DNA from: a virus
IMG/VR virus record: IMGVR_UViG_3300047388_000082
Location: 1 to 50,432 of that record
Length of the DNA: 50,432 nt
Direction: 5' to 3' (one strand)
The number at the start of each line of letters is the position of its first letter. Within the stretch, counting starts at the first letter, position 1. A model generated the notes under the pieces. The model saw only the letters and a program-made list of their open reading frames with translations, had not been told where the DNA came from and made no database searches. The position numbers were made by a program, and so were the translations under genes. Of the stretch, positions 47,913 through 50,432 are shown piece after piece.

Positions 47913-48152
47913 ATGTCCATCGACGACAACTTTCTCACCATGCGCGACGTAGTGCTCGAGATTCGCGCTGACGTAAAAGACCTCAAAGCCACTGCGGCTT
48001 CCAAGACCGACATTGAGGACCACGAGACACGTATCCGTGGCCTAGAGCAAGCGGGTTTCCGCCTCTCCGGTGCTTGGTCCACAGTTGGTGTCCTCGGGGG
48101 TGTGCTTGCCGGCATTGCTGGCCTGGCCCTCGGCCTTCTCTCTTTCTTCTAG
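47913..48152 (+). CDS. Holin candidate, XhlA-like (coiled coil plus one membrane helix)
   Basis: This 79-residue protein has a helical N half (VVLEIRADVKDLKATAASKT) and a C-terminal membrane helix (TVGVLGGVLAGIAGLALGLL). The order matches XhlA-type haemolysin/holin proteins. It is followed at once by a second membrane protein and the endolysin, a normal lysis cassette. The ATG at 47913 follows the previous stop; a GTG at 47892 would add seven residues. Confidence 0.7.
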   Translation: MSIDDNFLTMRDVVLEIRADVKDLKATAASKTDIEDHETRIRGLEQAGFRLSGAWSTVGVLGGVLAGIAGLALGLLSFF

Positions 48153-48159
48153 GAGGAAC

Positions 48160-48330
48160 ATGAAAGTCAAGCTCGCCAAGGTCGTCCACGCGGTTACCGC
48201 CGCTGTCACGTCCCCCACTGCTGTCACCAAGGAGAAGTCCCTCGCGGTCTTCATCGGCGTCCGGATCGCCCTGAGTCTAGGCGCGTCCGCTGCCCTGGTT
48301 GAGGCCGTCGCCAAGATCATCGGTTCGTAA
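48160..48330 (+). CDS. Second small membrane protein, holin candidate, 56 aa
   Basis: The ATG follows AGGAGGAAC. A positively charged start (MKVKLAKVVHAVTAAVTSPT) is followed by a hydrophobic helix (LAVFIGVRIALSLGASAALV). One AGTCTAG is read Ser-Leu inside the helix. It may act with the XhlA-like protein as a holin pair. No homology is certain. Confidence 0.6.
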   Translation: MKVKLAKVVHAVTAAVTSPTAVTKEKSLAVFIGVRIALSLGASAALVEAVAKIIGS

Positions 48331-48331
48331 C

Positions 48332-48976
48332 TTGGGCGCCATTCGCGGGCGTCTCAAGACGCTCATGACGGAGACGGTCGCGGACGCCCACAACTGGACG
48401 TACCTCGCCGTACGACCCCTCCCGCTGCCCGCTACGTGGCATCCGGGACAGAAGGTCGTCTCCGACTGCTCCTGGGGAGCTCGCCTGCTGCACAAGTGGG
48501 CCGGTGGACCCGACCCCATGCACAACGGCTGGGCCCCTTGGGGCAACAGCTCGACCATCGCGGCCACCAACCGGCACGCCGACTCCCCCAGTGAACTCCG
48601 GGTGGGCGATTTCGTGACCTTCGGTCCTGGCGGAGACGAGCATGCCACCACGGTCTACACGCCGGCCTCTGACCCGGTGCTGTGGAGCGACGGGCATCAG
48701 GGAGCGCCGAACTTCTACCGGCTCTCTCAGGATCCCCGCGAGCACCAGCTCCGCTTTAGCGATCTCCCTGACGAGGCACCCGTGCCCCTGACTCCTGCGC
48801 AGAAGTTGCGCGCGAAGACGGGCTACTGGTCGTGGCTCGCCTGGAAGCTCGGTGAGGGCGACTGGGCGCACTACAAGCCTGCTGATCCGCTGGTCAGGCC
48901 CAACGTGCCCAAGCTCATCCCGATGACCTGGTGGAGGCGCTGGATCCAGTACAACCTGAACCGCAAGAAGGCGTAA
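48332..48976 (+). CDS. Endolysin, cysteine peptidase (NlpC/P60-like)
   Basis: The segment KVVSDCSWGARLLHKWAGGP gives the catalytic Cys. SELRVGDFVTFGPGGDEHAT gives the conserved Gly-Asp and the catalytic His. It lacks a signal peptide, so it depends on a holin, consistent with the two membrane genes upstream. The C-terminal 80 residues, rich in Trp (GYWSWLAWKLGEGDWAHYKP), may bind the wall. The TTG at 48332 is used; the ribosome site is weak. An ATG at 48365 is the alternative. Confidence 0.8.
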   Translation: MGAIRGRLKTLMTETVADAHNWTYLAVRPLPLPATWHPGQKVVSDCSWGARLLHKWAGGPDPMHNGWAPWGNSSTIAATNRHADSPSELRVGDFVTFGPGGDEHATTVYTPASDPVLWSDGHQGAPNFYRLSQDPREHQLRFSDLPDEAPVPLTPAQKLRAKTGYWSWLAWKLGEGDWAHYKPADPLVRPNVPKLIPMTWWRRWIQYNLNRKKA

Positions 48977-49887
48977 TGGGCCTCTTCAAAAGCATCCTCA
49001 AGGATGTCTCGCTGGCCCAGAACCCGATCGGCAATCTCAAGACACTCAAGAACACGCTGCACGATGCGGAGGGGCTGGTTAACCCCATGAACTACTACCG
49101 CACCGGCAAGGAAGCCGTCACCAATCCTGTTGGCCTCGCCAAGGGAATCGGGAACAGCTACCTCGACTTGGGGCGGCATCCGCTCCGGGCTCTGCAGCAC
49201 CCGCTATCGACGGGACTGATGATTGCTCCGGGTGTGGGCCAGCTTGGCAAGCTCGGAATCCTGGGTAAGGCTGGTGAGGCGGCAGATGTCGTCGCTCCCG
49301 CAGCTTCCAGGGAGGAGCTGTTCCGGAGAGCGGCCACTCGAGCTCGTGGGCCGGCGCATACCACGCCTGGTGTCCACACGTTCTCGACCACCGATGGTCA
49401 GGCCTCCGCAGTCCGGCAGAGTCTAGACACCCCGACCCAGTGGGGCGTCAACCCCGCTAAGGGCGAAGCTGCTTCGGCAGCGGCGGTCAGGGCTGGTCTC
49501 GACAAGCCGACCCAGTGGCGCATCAATAAGGAACCCGAGTCCACACACTGGACTAAGGATCCGGCGCACAAGGGGTACGAGGAAGATCCCATCCTGAATG
49601 GGCACGACCTCGGTGATCTCCATCCGGGCATCGAGCACAATGAGAACCCGTTCGACTTCGCAGGTCAGTCCCAGAACATCTTCTCTCCGAAGCCCCGCAA
49701 CCCAGCGGGCGCCAGTCTAGAGAGAGGGAATCTGGTTCCCTTCCATCTCCCGAAGCACAACCCGATGGAAGAGGGTAAGCCGATCGACCCGAAGGACCTG
49801 GTTCGCAGGATCCTCGCTGATCGGATCGGCACGCAGTACACAGGCGGCAGGAAGCGCGGCCGTCCTGGGTACGACAACATGAACTAA
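48976..49887 (+). CDS. Hypothetical virion-arm protein, 303 aa
   Basis: The ATG overlaps the endolysin TAA. The N half is helical (MGLFKSILKDVSLAQNPIGN, PLSTGLMIAPGVGQLGKLGI) like the start of internal virion proteins. The middle has a repeat (SLDTPTQWGVN and GLDKPTQWRIN). Basic Gly-rich end. Two AGTCTAG copies. It is last in the arm, before the terminator. Function unknown. Confidence 0.6.
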   Translation: MGLFKSILKDVSLAQNPIGNLKTLKNTLHDAEGLVNPMNYYRTGKEAVTNPVGLAKGIGNSYLDLGRHPLRALQHPLSTGLMIAPGVGQLGKLGILGKAGEAADVVAPAASREELFRRAATRARGPAHTTPGVHTFSTTDGQASAVRQSLDTPTQWGVNPAKGEAASAAAVRAGLDKPTQWRINKEPESTHWTKDPAHKGYEEDPILNGHDLGDLHPGIEHNENPFDFAGQSQNIFSPKPRNPAGASLERGNLVPFHLPKHNPMEEGKPIDPKDLVRRILADRIGTQYTGGRKRGRPGYDNMN

Positions 49888-49944
49888 CCCCCCGTCCCGC
49901 TTCGGTGGTACGGTCGCTGGTCAATATGACGACCACGCGGAACA

Positions 49945-49994
49945 AGCCCCCTCGGGCGTCCCATTAGGGATACTCGAGGGGGCTCTTTTATTTT
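49945..49994 (+). terminator. Strong intrinsic terminator of the right arm
   Basis: AGCCCCCTCG (49945-49954) pairs perfectly over 10 bp with CGAGGGGGCT (49975-49984), with a smaller inner GTCCC/GGGAT stem, followed by CTTTTATTTT. This is a classic rho-independent terminator closing the late transcript. Confidence 0.92.
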
Positions 49995-50391
49995 GCCTCA
50001 ACGCGAACTAGATGACCACATCGCCGCTCTATGCGACGAGCACAGCGTTACCCGGATTGTCCGTCCGGGTCGTGGTCGTTGCCGTGCTTCGATTCGGGTG
50101 ATTCGCCATCCCCCGATCCACGAGGAGATGGCCTATTTCGTGGCTCTGCACGAGGTAGGCCACGCAGTGCTCGGAGTACCGCCTCAACTATCTCGGCTGG
50201 AACGTGAGGCGTGGTGCTGGAACTGGGCTCTTGATCAGGCTTTGATCTGGCCCGACTACTCCACCCGCCAGCGGATAGCCGCTTGCTTAGTGCGCTACCT
50301 CTTCCGTGCAGTCGAGCGCGGATGGCGTGTCCCAACCGCCGAATCAGACTTCTGGCGTCTGCTCCGTTGGTGGGATCAGGCAGCGGCATAG
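49993..50391 (+). CDS. ImmA-like HExxH zinc peptidase, 132 aa
   Basis: Residues 51-60 read ALHEVGHAVL, the zinc-binding HExxH (His53, Glu54, His57), with Glu70 or Glu72 in LEREAW as third ligand, as in ImmA/IrrE (Peptidase M78) proteins. ImmA proteins cleave phage repressors to induce lysogens. Its 3' end overlaps the converging HTH gene, a likely partner. The TTG start lies in the terminator's T tract with no clear ribosome site, so the true start may differ. Confidence 0.7.
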   Translation: MPQRELDDHIAALCDEHSVTRIVRPGRGRCRASIRVIRHPPIHEEMAYFVALHEVGHAVLGVPPQLSRLEREAWCWNWALDQALIWPDYSTRQRIAACLVRYLFRAVERGWRVPTAESDFWRLLRWWDQAAA

Positions 50392-50432
50392 ATGTGGGCG
50401 AGCTCTTCGTCGTGGTGCCAGGCGAGCTCGTA
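50376..50432 (-). CDS. 3' end of the HTH gene crossing the junction (partial)
   Basis: The minus-strand frame runs from the window's end to TGA at 50376-50378 and encodes the last residues (ELAHIYAAA). Joining it to base 1-240 gives the complete 83-residue protein. It overlaps the last 16 bases of the convergent HExxH peptidase gene. Confidence 0.65.
   Translation of the reverse strand, partial: YELAWHHDEELAHIYAAA

Larger units (their letters stand above)
24677..49720 (+). repeat. Dispersed AGTCTAG motif, right-arm set (16 copies, plus strand)
   Basis: AGTCTAG starts at 24677, 24711, 26909, 31425, 32112, 33027, 34327, 36372, 37279, 38090, 42345, 45176, 47081, 48274, 49430 and 49714 on the plus strand, always along transcription. 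Except at 24677, where TAG is the stop codon, every copy is read Ser(AGT)-Leu(CTA). GTCTAG-core variants lie near 29511, 40316, 41285 and 47060. The only opposite-sense copy is at 44628-44634. Confidence 0.9.

Overview
The window looks like one complete genome of a temperate, short-tailed tailed phage of a high-GC Gram-positive (actinobacterial) host. It has about 60% GC by eye, very dense gene packing with ATGA, TAATG and TAGTG overlaps, frequent GTG/TTG starts, and many small zinc-ribbon proteins. The last 45 bases (50388-50432) repeat the first 45 with a single mismatch, and one gene runs across that junction. I therefore read it as a circular or circularly permuted molecule of about 50,387 bp.

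The genome has two divergent arms. The left arm (about 22.56 kb down to 0.4 kb, minus strand) holds lysogeny, replication, recombination and biosynthetic genes. From left to right it carries an HTH gene across the junction; an attP candidate identical in form to the 3' part of a tRNA-Thr(CGU) gene; a tyrosine integrase with a small excisionase-like protein; a metallophosphoesterase; a sigma factor split into region-2 and region-4 proteins; SSB; an endonuclease VII-like protein; a primase-helicase; a HAD hydrolase; a dNTP diphosphohydrolase-like protein; a family A DNA polymerase split into two genes with two other genes between them; a Rad52-like annealing protein; and a Cas4/RecB-like nuclease. 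A second unit (13.8-22.6 kb) carries an ATP-grasp ligase, a class II glutamine amidotransferase and two amidoligases. This is a peptide- or metabolite-ligation module of a kind predicted in phages but biochemically obscure. It sits among Cys-rich small proteins and a secreted HExxH protein.

Between the arms lies about 1.8 kb with no convincing gene (22.56-24.37 kb). Its left part is packed with perfect hairpins and looks like a large structured RNA. Its right part holds GTGCATG and AATGGGC repeats, AGTACT palindromes and a terminator-like hairpin, and probably contains the divergent promoters and perhaps an origin.

The right arm (24.37-49.89 kb, plus strand) is the virion and lysis arm: surface proteins including a 16-repeat adhesin-like protein, large terminase, portal, small terminase, scaffold, major capsid protein, head-tail adaptor and stopper-like proteins, large internal virion proteins, a lysozyme/NlpC virion hydrolase, two holin candidates, a cysteine-peptidase endolysin and a perfect intrinsic terminator. 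There is no tape-measure or tail-tube set, which is why I infer a podovirus-like particle. An ImmA-like HExxH peptidase follows and converges on the HTH gene at the junction; together they are a plausible immunity switch.

The most striking genome-wide signal is the 7-mer AGTCTAG. I count 36 copies on the coding strand (20 in the left arm, 16 in the right) against one in the opposite sense, nearly always read as Ser(AGT)-Leu(CTA). Its direction flips exactly where transcription diverges. CTAG is usually rare in such genomes, so the motif looks selected as DNA or RNA, like the dispersed stoperators or Chi-type sites of other systems.
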